In this document: one piece after another, positions 27,451-37,353 of the stretch
How the letters are laid out: each line of letters starts with the position of its first letter
Numbering within the stretch: the stretch's first letter is position 1
From: CADEED01 sp039931065
GTDB taxonomy: Bacteria; Pseudomonadota; Gammaproteobacteria; Steroidobacterales; Steroidobacteraceae
DNA: 64,000 nt
Assembly: GCA_039931065.1 (NCBI GenBank)
Contig: JBDTSP010000003.1
Coordinates: 62,001 to 126,000 of the forward strand
Direction of reading: 5' to 3'
Position numbers and translations under genes: made by a program
Notes under the pieces: generated by a model
What the model saw: only the letters and a program-made list of their open reading frames with translations
The model's database searches: none
What the model was told of the DNA's origin: nothing

Positions 27451-28086
27451 ATGAATCAGCTGACAGGCGAACACGGTAAGACGCTGCGGGAAATCGATCG
27501 CCTCCTCGCCGAGGCGCCCGACGATGCGACTCGCGCGGAATTGCTGCGGCTGCGCGAGCGGCTCGAGGCGCCGGAATTACGCGACATGGCGCGCGAACTC
27601 GAAGGTTCACAGCCCCGCCCCAAAGGCAGCCTCGTGCTGGAATTCCACGATCCGCTGCTGCCCGGTTTCTTCACGGCAACGGGGTGCGTGATTTCCGCCG
27701 CGGTCTGCCTGTTCGCGGTACTCGAGGGTTTCGAGCACCCCGCGGTGAGCGTCGGCGGCACACCCGTCAACCTGTGGATCGTGGCGGCATTTGCCGGCGC
27801 ATGTTCGGCGCTGTTCACGGCGTTGTCGTTCCAGCGCAGCTTCTCCGTCCGCTTCGATACCGAAGGCATGATGGCGACCAGCAACGGCGCGCGCTGGCGG
27901 GCGTTGCGCGTGGGTGCGATGCGCTGGCCGAGCATCCGCGCGCTGCACGAACGCCCGAAAGATGGCGTGCTCGAAGTGCGCGCCGCCGATGGCGGGCTGC
28001 TCGAACTGCCGATGCGCGTCGTGAACTACCCGATCCTGCGTCAGCACCTGGAAAACATGGTGATGTTATACGGCGAGCGTGGCTGA
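27451..28086 (+). CDS. Hypothetical protein with two membrane helices
   Basis: ATG 27451 gives 211 residues; GTG 27445 is possible. The first 60 residues are helical and highly charged (KTLREIDRLLAEAPDDATRA, then LRERLEAPELRDMARELE). Two hydrophobic helices follow (about 75-92, 106-125), then a beta-rich C-terminal domain (SFSVRFDTEGMMATSNG, then DGVLEVRAADGGLLELP) that looks PH-like. I do not recognise a family. It is divergent from mmsA, with only 34 bases between the genes. Confidence 0.6.
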   Translation: MNQLTGEHGKTLREIDRLLAEAPDDATRAELLRLRERLEAPELRDMARELEGSQPRPKGSLVLEFHDPLLPGFFTATGCVISAAVCLFAVLEGFEHPAVSVGGTPVNLWIVAAFAGACSALFTALSFQRSFSVRFDTEGMMATSNGARWRALRVGAMRWPSIRALHERPKDGVLEVRAADGGLLELPMRVVNYPILRQHLENMVMLYGERG

Positions 28087-28096
28087 CCGACGCTAG

Positions 28097-29170
28097 TTAG
28101 TCCGCGCGAACCGGCGCCGCCATTACCGGATCGGCGTACGTCTTGCTGCCAAACTTGAAATCCTTGAGCCCGACGTCGACGAGCCCGAAGCGCCGGTAGA
28201 AGTCGCGCGCCTTGTCGTTGCCCGAATAGACCACGAGCCAGAGTGTTTCGCGGCCACGGCGGCGCGCTTCCGCAAAAGTGGCGCGCATCAGATCCGCGCC
28301 CAAACCCGTGCCGATGGTGTCGCGGCGCAGATAGAGGCGCGACAATTCGATGGGCACAGGTCCGCTGACGCAAGGCGGCGGCGCCGAAACCTTCAACTGC
28401 AGATAACCAACCAGGCGTTTGCCCGACTCAGCCACCAGCAGGGTCATCGAAGAATCCGCCAGGATGTCGGCAAAGGCACGCGGCGTGAAGTGGGTCGCAA
28501 CGTAGTCAGTGATTTCGCCAACCGCATCGGTCCCGCTGTACGTCTCGTGGAAAGTCGTCGCGGCCAATTCGATCAACGCATCGATTTCGTCCGCTTTCGC
28601 CGGCCGGATCGTGGTGGGCCCCTTGCGGCTCATGAACAACACGTTCCAGACCGGCCCCAGCACAAACCACACGAATACGGAGCCGAAGGCGATGCGGAAC
28701 CATTGTTCGAGTTCGCGCGTGCGCTCCTCGTGGCCCACGAACGCGATGAGAGCGCTCAGCAACGCGAGCGTGATGATCCAGGCGACGATGCTGCGCAGCC
28801 ACAGTTGGAGCTCGGTCCGCAGCGCCTGCCAGCCGCGCGTCGGCCGGCGAACGGGCGGCAATCCTCCCGCAAACCGGTGCGCAAACCGGACGTCCGCCCA
28901 GCGCACTGCCAATCCGCCGAATGCCACCGTGAAACCGACATAGGCAGTGGCGAGTCCGTGCGCAAACGTTGCGGTCGTTCCGCCCCGCAGGTCGATGGTG
29001 GTGAACGTGAGCAGCAACAGGTCGACTGCCGGCAGCGAGAGCAGCAGGAATCGGCTCAGAGGTTCGTGCCGCAAGAAATACCGGGCTGCCAGTGCGAGCA
29101 CCAGCACGAGCCAGAACGCCGCCTCGCACCCGACGATCAGCCAGTAGAGATAGTTCGAGGAGGTTGCCAT
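28097..29170 (-). CDS. Membrane domain fused to GNAT N-acetyltransferase
   Basis: The first 185 of 357 residues hold about five transmembrane segments (for example YLYWLIVGCEAAFWLVLVLA and WIITLALLSALIAF). A full GNAT domain (about 188-345) follows. The acetyl-CoA site is YLRRDTIGTGLGADLM, and DKARDFYRRFGLVDVG is the typical C-terminal block. The join at about 185 is continuous, with no stop or frameshift. The C-terminal half alone would be a normal GNAT protein. The fusion suggests an acetyltransferase fixed to the inner face of the membrane; the acceptor is unknown. Confidence 0.8.
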   Translation of the reverse strand: MATSSNYLYWLIVGCEAAFWLVLVLALAARYFLRHEPLSRFLLLSLPAVDLLLLTFTTIDLRGGTTATFAHGLATAYVGFTVAFGGLAVRWADVRFAHRFAGGLPPVRRPTRGWQALRTELQLWLRSIVAWIITLALLSALIAFVGHEERTRELEQWFRIAFGSVFVWFVLGPVWNVLFMSRKGPTTIRPAKADEIDALIELAATTFHETYSGTDAVGEITDYVATHFTPRAFADILADSSMTLLVAESGKRLVGYLQLKVSAPPPCVSGPVPIELSRLYLRRDTIGTGLGADLMRATFAEARRRGRETLWLVVYSGNDKARDFYRRFGLVDVGLKDFKFGSKTYADPVMAAPVRAD

Positions 29171-29180
29171 TCGCGCAGGC

Positions 29181-30086
29181 TCAGACCCGCGACACCATCA
29201 ACACACCGACGATCGCCACCGCTCCGCCCAACAGCATCGACGGCAGCAGCGGCTCGCCCAGCACCAGCACGCTGATGGCGACGCCGAACACCGGCACGAG
29301 ATTGTTGAAGATGCTCGCCACCGACGCGCCGAACTTCTTGATCGAGGTGTAGTACCAGACGAACGCGAGCGCGGTGCCGCCTACGCCCAGGTATAGCAAT
29401 GCCGCGATCATTTTCCAGTCGAATTGCGCGGCCCGCAGGGTATCGAGTTCCCGCGATGCAGCCAGCCCGAGCAGCAACGTTCCGAACAACGCGGCGTAGT
29501 TGGTAGCGGCGATGGGCGACAAACCAGTCAGGACCTTGCGGCCGATGACGGTGTACATCGCCCAGGACGTCACCGCGCACAACATGAACAACTCGCCGAG
29601 GCCGACTCCCGCCGAGGCGATGCTGATGACATCGCCGTGCGAGATCACGATCCACACCCCGGTGAGCGCGATGGCGACGCCCAGCCAGCGGCGCGCGCCC
29701 AGACGTTCCTTCAGGACGAACGACGAGATGGTGATCGTGATCACCGGGTTGAGCGCGATGATCAGCGCGGCGCGGCTCGCCGGCAGCCGCTCGAGCGCAC
29801 CCATGAAGAACAGGTTGTAGGCGAACACACCTAACAAGCCAAGGACGAAGGTGGCGAACCACTGCTGGCGCGTCAGCCGCGGCAACCCGCCTTCGAGCGC
29901 GAACGCGGCGATCAGCAACGCCACGCAGGCGACGACGTAACGCTCGAACGAGCCCATCAACGCCGAGAAGGTTCCGACGACGTGTTTGCCCGCGACGAAC
30001 GTGCCACCCCAGATGGCCGGAACGGCGATGAGCCGCCCAAAGTCTGTAATTCCAGGCCCGGCGGCGCGCGGTTCGTTTCCGGCCAC
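29181..30086 (-). CDS. EamA (DMT-family) transporter
   Basis: I chose GTG 30086, which overlaps the cysQ stop by one base (TAGTG); an upstream start would run through cysQ. The 301-residue protein has ten hydrophobic segments in two EamA repeats, with AVPAIWGGTFVAGKHVVG at the start, RAALIIALNPVITITISSF closing the first repeat, and FNNLVPVFGVAISVLVLGEP in the second. Members export metabolites, amino acids or nucleobases. The substrate is not predictable. Confidence 0.85.
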   Translation of the reverse strand: MAGNEPRAAGPGITDFGRLIAVPAIWGGTFVAGKHVVGTFSALMGSFERYVVACVALLIAAFALEGGLPRLTRQQWFATFVLGLLGVFAYNLFFMGALERLPASRAALIIALNPVITITISSFVLKERLGARRWLGVAIALTGVWIVISHGDVISIASAGVGLGELFMLCAVTSWAMYTVIGRKVLTGLSPIAATNYAALFGTLLLGLAASRELDTLRAAQFDWKMIAALLYLGVGGTALAFVWYYTSIKKFGASVASIFNNLVPVFGVAISVLVLGEPLLPSMLLGGAVAIVGVLMVSRV

Positions 30087-30853
30087 TACTCGCGGCCCCA
30101 GGCCACGAAGTTGCCGTTTTTGAATCCCGGTTTGCCGTAACGGAATGGCTCGCCATTGAGCCCGGTGACACGGCCGCCCGCGGCGACCAGCACCGCGTGA
30201 CCCGCGGCGGTATCCCACTCCATGGTGGTGCCGAGGCGCGGATAGATATCCGCCTGCCCCGCGGCGACCAGGCAGAACTTGAGCGACGAGCCGATCGAAC
30301 GGAACTCCGCGATCGAATAGTTAGTGAGGAAGGCGTCGGTCTCGGGAGTCCGGTGCGAGCGCGACGCCACGGCGGTCAGGCCTCGCCCCGGCGCCACTCG
30401 GGCGGCGATACTCGTGCCGAGCGACGGCATCGTGCCATCGGGGTCGGCGTCGATCATGCCGGCCTTGCCGGCCCTGACGTCACCCCAGTACAACTCACGT
30501 CGCGCCGGTGCGAACACCACGCCGAGCACTGGCTCACCCGCCTCTATCAACGCGATGTTCACGGTGAACTCATCGCGGTGGCTCACGAATTCGCGTGTTC
30601 CGTCGAGCGGATCGACCAGAAAGAAACGCTCCGCGACCACCGGCACATGACCGGCGGCGGCCGCTTCCTCGGCCACGACTGGAACCCCCGGTGCGATTTG
30701 CGCGAGATCGGCCAGCAGGATCTTCTCGGCTGCCTCGTCGGCGACGGTGACCGGTGATGCGTCGGCCTTGTCGTGCACGACGAAATCCGTGGCGTACACC
30801 GCCATGATGGCGGCGCCAGCGCGCTGCGCTGCGTGGATCAGGGACTGCAACAT
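30086..30853 (-). CDS. cysQ: 3'(2'),5'-bisphosphate nucleotidase CysQ
   Basis: The 255-residue enzyme of the inositol-monophosphatase fold removes the 3'-phosphate from PAP, the by-product of sulfate activation. The metal motifs are VAEEAAA, DPLDGTREFV and EWDTAAGHAVLVAAGG. This matches CysQ rather than SuhB, which has a different first motif. It lies 13 bases downstream of malQ on the same strand; the link to glycogen genes is positional only. Confidence 0.92.
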   Translation of the reverse strand: MLQSLIHAAQRAGAAIMAVYATDFVVHDKADASPVTVADEAAEKILLADLAQIAPGVPVVAEEAAAAGHVPVVAERFFLVDPLDGTREFVSHRDEFTVNIALIEAGEPVLGVVFAPARRELYWGDVRAGKAGMIDADPDGTMPSLGTSIAARVAPGRGLTAVASRSHRTPETDAFLTNYSIAEFRSIGSSLKFCLVAAGQADIYPRLGTTMEWDTAAGHAVLVAAGGRVTGLNGEPFRYGKPGFKNGNFVAWGRE

Positions 30854-30866
30854 GGGTGGATGGTAC

Positions 30867-33068
30867 TCATTTTGTGCGCGCTTCGAGCATCGCTGCCGTC
30901 AGCTGGCGCACGTCCGGGCGCGCGAATATCTCGCGTGTGCTCGCCGTCATGCGGCGCGTCCAGTTGGAATATTCGTGACTGGTGCCCGGCACGTTCACCG
31001 GCTCGAGCATGCCGATCATATCTTCGAGCTGCACGGTCACCAGAATCGACTGGCTCTTGCCAAGGTAGACGTGTAACGCACGTCCCAGCTCCGCGGAATA
31101 TTCGGGCAGCTTGACGGCAACATCGTCTTCATCGGCGGCGGACCAGAGATTCTCGCGGCGCAGCGCCCGCAGCAGCCGCTCGCGATCCGTCCTGCGCTCG
31201 CTGCGAATTCGTTCGCCCATCGACGGGTCGGTGTAGAAGCCGAGTTTTTCCCACAGATCGATGTCATGACCGGACCACCAGCCCCGCAGCGTCGGCAGGT
31301 CGTGAGTGGTTACGGCCGCCAGCGCCGGGCGCGTGTAATCTGCGGGTTTCACGAATTCGCCGTCCTTCTGTTCGAACAACACGACTTTGTAGTGATACAC
31401 GCCGTACTGCGGCAACGCGCGGCGGATCTCGTCCGGAACCACGCCCAGATCTTCACCCACCACCAGGCATTGCTGCCGATGACTCTCGAGCGCCACCACT
31501 CCTAACAAGTCGTCGAGCGGATAGTGTACGTAGCCGCCGTCGGCCGATTTGAAACCGCGCGGCACCCACCACTGCCGGAACAACGCCATCACATGGTCGA
31601 GCCGCAACGCGCCGCAGTTGCGCATGCTGGCGCGCACCAGCGCCACGAACGGTGCATACGCTGTGCGCCGCAGCTGGCGCGGATCCTGCGGCGGAATGCC
31701 CCATTCCTGTCCGCCCACGCCGATCGGATCGGGTGGCGCGCCGATCGCGGCGCCCATGCAATACAGCGATTGATCGGACCAGGTTTCCGACCCCGAGGCA
31801 TTCACGCCGACCGCGTAGTCGCCATAGACGCCAACCGACAATTTCAACTCGCGCGCCAGCGCGCGCACCGCGCCCAACTGCTCGCTCGCGAGCCACTGCA
31901 GGTAGCCGTGGAAGTCGACGTCGTCAGCGTGTTCCCCCGCAAAGCGCCGGACCGCCTCGCTGTCGGGTGCGCGGTATTCCTCCGGCCAGTTGTGCCAGCC
32001 GGCGCCGCTGCCGTGTTTGCGCCGCAGCCAGGTGTCGAGTGCATCGAACAAGGTATGCAGACGCAACGGCTCGCCGCGCTCGCGCAGGAAGTTGCGGCAG
32101 GCGGCGGCCCGGGCGCTGTGCCGGGCGAGATGCTCGGTGCGAAATCGTTCGAACGCCGCCTCGAGCACGGGAACCTTGAGGCTGGCGACGGCCGGGTAGT
32201 CCACCTGTTTCGCGGCGCGAACCGCGGCGAGCCGCGCGCGAAAGCCCGCATCCGACATGATGGCATGGGCGCGGCGTGAGCCCTGCACTTCGAGCACCGC
32301 CGGGACGTCGATGAACATCACATTCAGCGCGTGCCGGCTCGACGCCGAATACGGCGAGTACATCGTGGGGTCGGAGAAAAACAGCGCGTGTACCGGACTG
32401 ATGCCGACGAATCCGGCACCCGCGCCCGCCGCCAGGCGCAGCAGTTCGGCGAGATCGGTGAAATCGCCGATACCCCAGTTGTTCTCCGTACGCAGCGCGT
32501 AGAGCTGTACGGCCACGCCCCAGAGTTTCGCGCCGCGGGAAATATCCGCAGGCTCGTAACACCGATCCGGGGTCACGATCAGCGTGCAGCTCTCGCGACC
32601 GCCTCCTTCCAGATCGATCTCGAGGCGGTGATAACCGAGCGGCAGATCGGCGGGCAGCGGCAGGTCGCGCAACATCCACCAGCGGCCACCCCGGTGGTGC
32701 GAGCCGCGTTCCGGGAGGTCCCAACTGCGCGCCTCGCCACTCACCTCGCCACCGCTTTCGAGTTTCACGGTCCAGCGCAGTGAGGCGTTGTGTTCGACAG
32801 CCGGCGTATTGACGCGCACGTCGCGCGCACCGCTGCGCAGCACCGCGACCTCGCCTAACAACCCGACCGGATGCATGGATTCCGATTCGTCGATCTGCGC
32901 CTGCAAGGTGGCCACGTCGTCGAGCTGGCAATGCATCGCGCGCAGGATCGCCGCCTTGGTCGTCAGCGAAAAATGTTTGAGTTCGCCCTTGTACGAGTGA
33001 TACGCGTCGCCTAGCCCGCGCGCCCGCGCCAGCCGCTCGATGAGCGGTGTCAACTCGTCAGATGACAC
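30867..33068 (-). CDS. malQ: 4-alpha-glucanotransferase (GH77)
   Basis: The 733-residue enzyme disproportionates maltodextrins. An N-terminal domain of about 150 residues precedes the GH77 barrel, which shows WGVAVQLYALRTENNWGIGD, SPYSASSRHALNVMFID, LRLDHVMALFRQWWVP (nucleophile Asp), VVGEDLGVVPDEIR (acid/base Glu) and TTHDLPTLRGWW. It would pass glucan chains between GlgX or GlgP products and longer dextrins. The first 11 bases overlap the glgX gene. Confidence 0.93.
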   Translation of the reverse strand: MSSDELTPLIERLARARGLGDAYHSYKGELKHFSLTTKAAILRAMHCQLDDVATLQAQIDESESMHPVGLLGEVAVLRSGARDVRVNTPAVEHNASLRWTVKLESGGEVSGEARSWDLPERGSHHRGGRWWMLRDLPLPADLPLGYHRLEIDLEGGGRESCTLIVTPDRCYEPADISRGAKLWGVAVQLYALRTENNWGIGDFTDLAELLRLAAGAGAGFVGISPVHALFFSDPTMYSPYSASSRHALNVMFIDVPAVLEVQGSRRAHAIMSDAGFRARLAAVRAAKQVDYPAVASLKVPVLEAAFERFRTEHLARHSARAAACRNFLRERGEPLRLHTLFDALDTWLRRKHGSGAGWHNWPEEYRAPDSEAVRRFAGEHADDVDFHGYLQWLASEQLGAVRALARELKLSVGVYGDYAVGVNASGSETWSDQSLYCMGAAIGAPPDPIGVGGQEWGIPPQDPRQLRRTAYAPFVALVRASMRNCGALRLDHVMALFRQWWVPRGFKSADGGYVHYPLDDLLGVVALESHRQQCLVVGEDLGVVPDEIRRALPQYGVYHYKVVLFEQKDGEFVKPADYTRPALAAVTTHDLPTLRGWWSGHDIDLWEKLGFYTDPSMGERIRSERRTDRERLLRALRRENLWSAADEDDVAVKLPEYSAELGRALHVYLGKSQSILVTVQLEDMIGMLEPVNVPGTSHEYSNWTRRMTASTREIFARPDVRQLTAAMLEARTK

Positions 33069-35127
33069 GCTGCAGTGCCAGTGTCTGGTATGCGCCGACT
33101 TTCACGGGACCCGCGGGCAGGCGCGACCCGGCCAGGATACCGACCGGGTGCGCGGTATCGAGCACCACGTCCCATTGAAACTGCGAATTGAACGATGGCA
33201 GCTGGAATTCGCACTCCGTTTCTGTGGGATTCAGCAGCAGCAGGAGATCGGGCGACGAGGCCGTGCCACCGAAACCCACGCCGAGTGTGCGCAAATCCGG
33301 GTTGTTCCATTCCTGGTCGGCAAGTTCGTGACCGCTCGCGTGCCACCAGGAAATATCGCGCGCGTGGCTTGCCTGCAGCGCGCCCTTGAGAAATGTTTCG
33401 CGCCGCAGTTCGCCGTGCGCGCGCCGCAGCGCCGACAGGCCTCGCACGAATTGCAGCAGCGAATCGTCGGCCTTGAGCCCGTCCCAGTTCACCCAGCTGA
33501 TTTCGTTGTCCTGGCAGTACGCGTTGTTGTTGCCGTTCTGCGTGCGATACAACTCATCGCCAGCCAGCAACATCGGCACGCCCTGTGCGAAGAACAGCGT
33601 GGTCAACATGTTGCGCACCTGGCGCCGCCGCAGCGTGATGATGTGAACATCGTCGGTCGGCCCTTCGACCCCGCAATTCCAGCTCTGGTTGTGGGAATGC
33701 CCGTCGCGGTTCTGTTCGAGGTTCGCTTCGTTGTGCCGCTCGTTGTACGAGACCGTGTCGCGCAGCGTGAAGCCATCGTGCGCGGCGACGAAATTGATGC
33801 TGGCAGTGGGCTTGCGGCCGTTGCGGCGGAACAGGTCGCTCGAACCTGCGAATCGTTCCGCGAAGCCGCCCAACATGCGCCGCCCGCCGTGCCAGAACGC
33901 GCGCATGGTATCGCGGTAACGATCGTTCCACTCGGACCAGCCGGCCGGGAAATTGCCGAGCTGGTAACCACCGAGGCCTACGTCCCAGGGCTCGGCGATG
34001 AGTTTGACGTACGCCAGCACCGGGTCGGCGCGCAACGCCGCGAAGAACGGCGAATTCGCGTTGAAGCCGGAGCGGTCGCGGCCGAGCACCGTTGCCAGGT
34101 CGAAGCGGAAGCCATCGATGCGGTATTCCTCGGCGAAGTAACGCAACGACGCGAGGATATCCGCCTGCACGATCGGGTGATCGCAGGCCACCGTGTTGCC
34201 GACGCCGGTGACGTCGTCGTAGAAACGCCGGTCGTTGGCACGATGAAAGTAGTAAGCCCGGTTGTCGATGCCGCGGTAGGACAACGTGGGCCCGAGGTGA
34301 TTTCCCTCGGCGGTATGGTTGTAGACGACGTCGAGGATGACCTCGATGCCGGCGGCGTGTAACGCCTTCACCGCCTGCTTCAGCTCGACCACCGGATCCT
34401 TGACCGCATAGAGGTTCGAAGGCGCGAACCAGCCGATCGTGTTGTATCCCCAGTAGTTGGTGAGGCCACGTTCGTGCAGAAAGCCCTCACTGGTGAAGGC
34501 GTGCACCGGCATGAGCTCCACCGCCGTGACCCCGAGCGACTTCAGATGATCGAGCACCGCGGGCACCGTGAGTCCGAGATACTTGCCGCGCCATTCGGGC
34601 GGCACGTCGGGATGCGTTTGCGTGAAACCCTTGACGTGCAGCTCGTAGATGAACGTGTCGCGCCACGGCACCGCGGGTGTCCGGTCGCCGCTCCAGTCGA
34701 ACTTGCCGTCGATGACCCGGCACCGCGGCATCGCTGCGGCGCTGTCGGTGAGATCGGGCGCAAGGCCATCGCCGTCTTTCGCGTCGTATCCCAGGATGCT
34801 CGGGTGCGGTTTCACGTCGCCGACGATGTCGCGCGCCCACGGGTCGAGCAGTAGTTTGTTGCCGTTGAAGCGGTAACCTTCGCGCGGGTCGTAGGCGCCG
34901 TACACGCGGATGCCATACAACGTGCCGACGCGCGCCAGTTCCTGCTCGACGAAGCCGTGATGTACGGCGCCGGTGCGGCCCGGCAAGGTCAGGCGCGCGG
35001 TTTCACGCTCGCCGGTTGCGTCATAGAGGCATACCTCGACGCGGGTCGCGGCACGCGACTGGATGGCGAAATTGACGCCGTCACCGGTGAAAGCAGCGCC
35101 GAGAATCGCAGGCGATCCTGCCTTCAT
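33058..35127 (-). CDS. glgX: Glycogen debranching enzyme GlgX (GH13)
   Basis: The 689-residue isoamylase-type enzyme removes alpha-1,6 branches from phosphorylase-limited glycogen. A CBM48 domain lies at about 8-110. The GH13 barrel has DVVYNHTAEGNHLGPTLS, DGFRFDLATVLGRD (nucleophile Asp), LIAEPWDVG (acid/base Glu) and VAAHDGFTLRDTVSYN. The order and length match E. coli GlgX (657 aa). Its ATG overlaps the glgB stop (ATGA) and its end overlaps the malQ start, so the genes are tightly coupled. Confidence 0.94.
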   Translation of the reverse strand: MKAGSPAILGAAFTGDGVNFAIQSRAATRVEVCLYDATGERETARLTLPGRTGAVHHGFVEQELARVGTLYGIRVYGAYDPREGYRFNGNKLLLDPWARDIVGDVKPHPSILGYDAKDGDGLAPDLTDSAAAMPRCRVIDGKFDWSGDRTPAVPWRDTFIYELHVKGFTQTHPDVPPEWRGKYLGLTVPAVLDHLKSLGVTAVELMPVHAFTSEGFLHERGLTNYWGYNTIGWFAPSNLYAVKDPVVELKQAVKALHAAGIEVILDVVYNHTAEGNHLGPTLSYRGIDNRAYYFHRANDRRFYDDVTGVGNTVACDHPIVQADILASLRYFAEEYRIDGFRFDLATVLGRDRSGFNANSPFFAALRADPVLAYVKLIAEPWDVGLGGYQLGNFPAGWSEWNDRYRDTMRAFWHGGRRMLGGFAERFAGSSDLFRRNGRKPTASINFVAAHDGFTLRDTVSYNERHNEANLEQNRDGHSHNQSWNCGVEGPTDDVHIITLRRRQVRNMLTTLFFAQGVPMLLAGDELYRTQNGNNNAYCQDNEISWVNWDGLKADDSLLQFVRGLSALRRAHGELRRETFLKGALQASHARDISWWHASGHELADQEWNNPDLRTLGVGFGGTASSPDLLLLLNPTETECEFQLPSFNSQFQWDVVLDTAHPVGILAGSRLPAGPVKVGAYQTLALQRVI

Positions 35128-37346
35128 CCAGCACGCCTCAGGAACACCGCGGCCAGCGGCGGAAGGCGGATACGCAACGCGTACGGGAAGCCGTGCACGA
35201 CGTGCGCGAAAGCTTCATAAGCTGCGACCCCGGCAAAGCCGCCGCCGCCGAACCCCGGGAAATCGGAGTCGAAGACCACTTCGTACCGGCCGTCGTCGGG
35301 GACACCCAACCAGTAGTCGTCGCGCGGCACCGGCGTGGCATTGAAGGCGCAGATGATGGGCGCCGCGCCGCCATCCTGGCGCAGGAACGCGAACACGCTC
35401 TCCTCGGAATTGTGCAGGTCGATCCAGCGGAATCCGCCCGGGTCGCAGTCGCTGGCGTGCAATTGCGGCAAGGTTCGATAGAGCCGCGCCAGTTCGCGAT
35501 TGAGATCCTTCAAGCCACTGTGTTTTGGATCCTTCAGCAGCGGCCAGTCGAGCTGCTCCTGCTCGCGCCATTCGTGCCACTGGCCGAACTCCGAACCCAT
35601 GAACATGAGCTTCTTGCCGGGGTGCGCGGTCATGTAACTGAGGAACAGCCGGTAGTTGGCGCGCTTCTGCCATTCGTCGCCCGGCATCTTGTCGAGCAAT
35701 GATTTTTTGCCGTGCACCACTTCATCGTGCGAAATCGGCAACACGAAGTTTTCCGTCCACGCATACACGAACGAAAACGTGATCTTGTTGTGTTCGTGCC
35801 GGCGGTAGACCGGGTCCTTCTCGAAGTAATGAAGGGTGTCGTTCATCCACCCCATGTTCCATTTGAACGAGAAACCGACGCCGCCGAGATGCACGGGACG
35901 CGACACACCAGGGAACGCGGTGGACTCCTCGGCGATCGTCAGCACTCCCGGATGCTCGCGATGCGCGACGGTGTTGAATTCGCGCAGGAATTCCAGCGCC
36001 TCGAGATTCTCGCGGCCGCCGTACTTGTTAGGCAGCCACTCGCCTGCCTTGCGGCTGTAATCGAGGTACAACATCGACGCGACGGCGTCGACGCGTAATC
36101 CATCGACGTGATAACGCTCCAGCCAGTAAAGGCCGTTCGCAACCAGGAAGTTCTTCACCTCGTGACGGCCGAAGTTGAATATCTTCGTGCCCCAGTCCAT
36201 GTGTTCGCCCAGGCGCTTGTCCGCGTGTTCGTACAACGCGGAACCGTCGAATTCCGCGAGGCCGTGTGCGTCCTTCGGAAAGTGCGCCGGTACCCAGTCG
36301 AGGATCACGCCGATGCCGGCCTGGTGGCACTTGTCGACGAAGGCCATGAAATCCTTCGGCGTGCCGTGCCGGGAGGTCGGCGCGAAGTAGCCCACGACCT
36401 GGTATCCCCACGAGCCATCGAAAGGATGCTCGGCGACGCCCATCAATTCGATGTGCGTGTAGCCCATGTCGACGACATACGGAATCAATCGCTCGGCCGC
36501 TTCCGCCCAGGTGAAGAACGGTGGCTGGCGATCCCAGGAATGCTGCCAGCTCGGCAGGTGAACCTCGTAGACATTGATTGGCGTGCGGCGCCAGTCGCGT
36601 TGCGCGCGTTCGCGCATCCATGCTTCGTCGCCCCATTCATAACCGTCGAGCGAGGCGACGATGGAGGCGGTTTCCGGTCGGCGCTGCATGTGAAAGCCGA
36701 AGGGATCCGACTTGAGCAGGATCGCATCGGCCTGCGTGCGGATCTCGAACTTGTACTCCACGCCTTCGCCGACGCCGGGCACGAACAGCTCCCACACGCC
36801 CGAGCCGCCGCGCGCCTGCATCGGATGTTTGCGGCCATCCCAGAAATTGAAACTGCCGACCACGCTCACGCGTTTGGCGTTCGGCGCCCACACCGCGAAC
36901 TGCGTGCCGGCGACACCGTCGCGCACGCGTAATTGCGCGCCGAACTTGTTGTACAACGCGTAGTGCCGCCCCTGCCCGAATAGATAGAGGTCGAAATCGG
37001 ACAACTCGTGCGAGAAGAAATACGTGTCGTGTTTGACGACTTCGTTGCCGCCGGGAAAGCGCACGCGCAGGCGGTACGGCATGACCGGCCGGCGATACGC
37101 GATGCTGCCTTCGAACAACCCGGCCTCGTGGATGCGCTTGAGCTCGTGTGCCTCGTCGGCCTGGTCGTCTTCCCAGAAAACCGCGACGGACTCCGCACCC
37201 GGCTCCAGCACTCGCACCATGCACAGCGGTGGCGAGTCCGCGCGGGCGAATTCGTGATAACCCAGCAGCGAACGCGGCTCGTGGTGCGTGGCGCTGATCA
37301 ACGCGCCGATTTCACCCTTGGTCAACTTGCCGTTTTTTATGGCCAT
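35124..37346 (-). CDS. glgB: 1,4-alpha-glucan branching enzyme
   Basis: ATG 37346 gives 740 residues, close to E. coli GlgB (728). The open frame extends 51 bases upstream, but that part is encoded by a REP-like palindrome and should not be part of the protein. An N-terminal beta-sandwich and a CBM48 domain precede the GH13 barrel, with VDGLRVDAVASMLYLDYSR (nucleophile Asp), TIAEESTAFPGVSRP (Glu) and PISHDEVVHGKKSL. The enzyme creates alpha-1,6 branches in glycogen. It sits between glgP and glgX. Confidence 0.95.
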   Translation of the reverse strand: MAIKNGKLTKGEIGALISATHHEPRSLLGYHEFARADSPPLCMVRVLEPGAESVAVFWEDDQADEAHELKRIHEAGLFEGSIAYRRPVMPYRLRVRFPGGNEVVKHDTYFFSHELSDFDLYLFGQGRHYALYNKFGAQLRVRDGVAGTQFAVWAPNAKRVSVVGSFNFWDGRKHPMQARGGSGVWELFVPGVGEGVEYKFEIRTQADAILLKSDPFGFHMQRRPETASIVASLDGYEWGDEAWMRERAQRDWRRTPINVYEVHLPSWQHSWDRQPPFFTWAEAAERLIPYVVDMGYTHIELMGVAEHPFDGSWGYQVVGYFAPTSRHGTPKDFMAFVDKCHQAGIGVILDWVPAHFPKDAHGLAEFDGSALYEHADKRLGEHMDWGTKIFNFGRHEVKNFLVANGLYWLERYHVDGLRVDAVASMLYLDYSRKAGEWLPNKYGGRENLEALEFLREFNTVAHREHPGVLTIAEESTAFPGVSRPVHLGGVGFSFKWNMGWMNDTLHYFEKDPVYRRHEHNKITFSFVYAWTENFVLPISHDEVVHGKKSLLDKMPGDEWQKRANYRLFLSYMTAHPGKKLMFMGSEFGQWHEWREQEQLDWPLLKDPKHSGLKDLNRELARLYRTLPQLHASDCDPGGFRWIDLHNSEESVFAFLRQDGGAAPIICAFNATPVPRDDYWLGVPDDGRYEVVFDSDFPGFGGGGFAGVAAYEAFAHVVHGFPYALRIRLPPLAAVFLRRAG

Positions 37347-37353
37347 GCAGAAG

